From Solirubrobacter taibaiensis (GTDB taxonomy: Bacteria; Actinomycetota; Thermoleophilia; Solirubrobacterales; Solirubrobacteraceae), in assembly GCA_027587225.1 (NCBI GenBank), contig JAPDDQ010000058.1, forward strand, positions 1 through 40,945: DNA of 40,945 nt. The letters are read 5' to 3'. Position 1 is the first letter of the stretch. Each line of letters starts with the position of its first letter. Shown here piece by piece: positions 40,226-40,945 of this stretch. The translations under genes and the position numbers were made by a program. Below the pieces are notes generated by a model, which was not told the DNA's origin, did no database searches, and saw only the letters and a program-made list of their open reading frames with translations.

Positions 40226-40945
40226 GTGTTCCGATTTCTGCGTACGCTCGCCCCTCTGCCTGTCCAGCAGCCCCCAAAGACGATTCTGTTCGCACGCCAG
40301 CGCCGGTGGATCCGGGTCGCTGCGTCCTGCGCACTGGGGAGCATGCTGCTGCTCTACGTCGCCCCGATTGCGCAGGCTGCTCCGGGCGACCAGGCCGACC
40401 CGCCGTTGCCCGGCGTGGTCAGCCCGCAGTTGACGTTCCCCCAGTACGAGCCGCCCAAACCGAATCCTGCCCAGGACGAGGAAAAGGCCCCGGCCGAGAA
40501 GCCGAAGGCCGACGAGACCGAGGCCGCTGAGCCGCCCGCCGAGCAGGCGCCGCAGCGCCAGGAGTCCGCGCCCGAGCAGACGGCGCCCGCGCCGGCGGAG
40601 CAGGCCCCGGCCGCCCCCGCCGCGCCCGCCGAGCAGCCGGTCATCGACAAGGACGACTACGCCGTCGAGACGCCCGCCAAGGACGAGTCCGAGGAGGAAG
40701 AGGCGCCGCTGACGGACACCGACGAGACGAGCCCGATGGCCCCGATGCCGACGGACAAGGTCTCCTCCGGCCATCGCCAGAGCGCGCCCGACCCGCTCGC
40801 CGAGGCGGCTCCGGCGCCCGCCGTCTCGCTCGCCGAGACCACGAAGGCGCTCGAGCAGGCCGCGACCGCCCCGGTCCCGACCCCCGCGCCCGTGGTGGCC
40901 GTCGCCGCCGCCGCCGCGCCCGCCCCGGCCGCGCCGGTCGCCGCC
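40226..40945 (+). CDS. Large secreted Pro/Ala/Glu-rich protein, 3' end cut by window
   Basis: At least 240 residues, no stop before base 40945. GTG 40226 begins a leader (FRFLRTLAPLPVQQPPK, then a basic patch RQRRWIRVAAS and the hydrophobic core CALGSMLLLYVAPIAQA), a long n-region signal peptide or membrane anchor. The mature part is low-complexity, Ala/Pro/Glu-rich (PAEKPKADETEAAEPP, APEQTAPAPAEQAP), probably an extended linker or wall-spanning region. No domain is visible in the available part; the functional domain should follow to the right. A second open frame across the leader (from 40195) is a shadow. Confidence 0.7.
   Translation, partial: MFRFLRTLAPLPVQQPPKTILFARQRRWIRVAASCALGSMLLLYVAPIAQAAPGDQADPPLPGVVSPQLTFPQYEPPKPNPAQDEEKAPAEKPKADETEAAEPPAEQAPQRQESAPEQTAPAPAEQAPAAPAAPAEQPVIDKDDYAVETPAKDESEEEEAPLTDTDETSPMAPMPTDKVSSGHRQSAPDPLAEAAPAPAVSLAETTKALEQAATAPVPTPAPVVAVAAAAAPAPAAPVAA

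Noticed and set aside
1..40945. CRISPR arrays, tRNA or rRNA genes, transposases, integrases
   Set aside because: None were seen: no regularly spaced direct repeats, no clover-leaf or rRNA-like stretches, and no DDE or recombinase motifs in any credible gene.

Overview
The window is about 41 kb of very GC-rich DNA with frequent GTG starts, tightly packed genes and 4-nt start/stop overlaps. The gene content (class 4 glycosyltransferases, a PHP-glycosyltransferase fusion, a stand-alone LigD-type polymerase, LVIVD/TSP3/RTX secreted proteins ending in a shared beta-sandwich) suggests a Gram-positive actinobacterium, most likely Thermoleophilia/Solirubrobacterales. That placement comes from recall of family distributions, not from a search. 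No rRNA, tRNA, CRISPR array or transposase was seen, and no stretch over 300 bases lacks a gene.

Layout. 1-4.5 kb: a partial plant-type MPBQ/MSBQ methyltransferase (VTE3-like, minus), then a small SRPBCC/DUF2867-like protein and a GAF-PAS-PAS-GAF-SpoIIE phosphatase (plus), then a tocopherol-cyclase-like (VTE1-like) protein (minus). 4.5-10.7 kb, minus strand: a carbohydrate cluster with a small stress-like protein, an MGH1/GH63-like glycosidase, a DUF2334 deacetylase-like protein, a GT4 glycosyltransferase and a PHP-GT4 fusion. Several of these are coupled by GTGA overlaps. 10.8-15.3 kb: GH31 glucosidase and phosphodiester glycosidase (plus), converging on a LigD-type polymerase and a SIMPL protein (minus). 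A palindromic repeat built on CCTAAAGGGG recurs here and supplies stop codons to three genes. 15.4-22.9 kb: a GT4 glycosyltransferase, then gltB-gltD (NADPH glutamate synthase) with a strong terminator.

23-30 kb holds the most striking structure: a two-gene cassette (large secreted LVIVD-type protein, then a TSP3-repeat protein) followed tail to tail by a second, diverged copy in inverted orientation. Each copy has a strong GC hairpin at the same place between its two genes. 30-33.7 kb, minus strand: a small secreted cysteine protein, a ten-helix membrane protein, an Asp-box lipoprotein and an RTX-like secreted protein, all overlapping. 33.8-36.1 kb: an SDR oxidoreductase, a cysteine-desulfurase-like aminotransferase and a Nudix hydrolase. 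36.2-40.1 kb: a 1316-residue secreted M36 metalloprotease with discoidin and five cysteine-paired repeats, apparently starting at ATT. The window ends inside a Pro/Ala/Glu-rich secreted protein.

Together the region looks like a cell-envelope and secretion neighbourhood (glycan building and trimming, calcium-binding surface proteins, a secreted protease) around the core nitrogen-assimilation pair gltBD, with a possible tocopherol/plastoquinone-like quinone pathway at the left edge.
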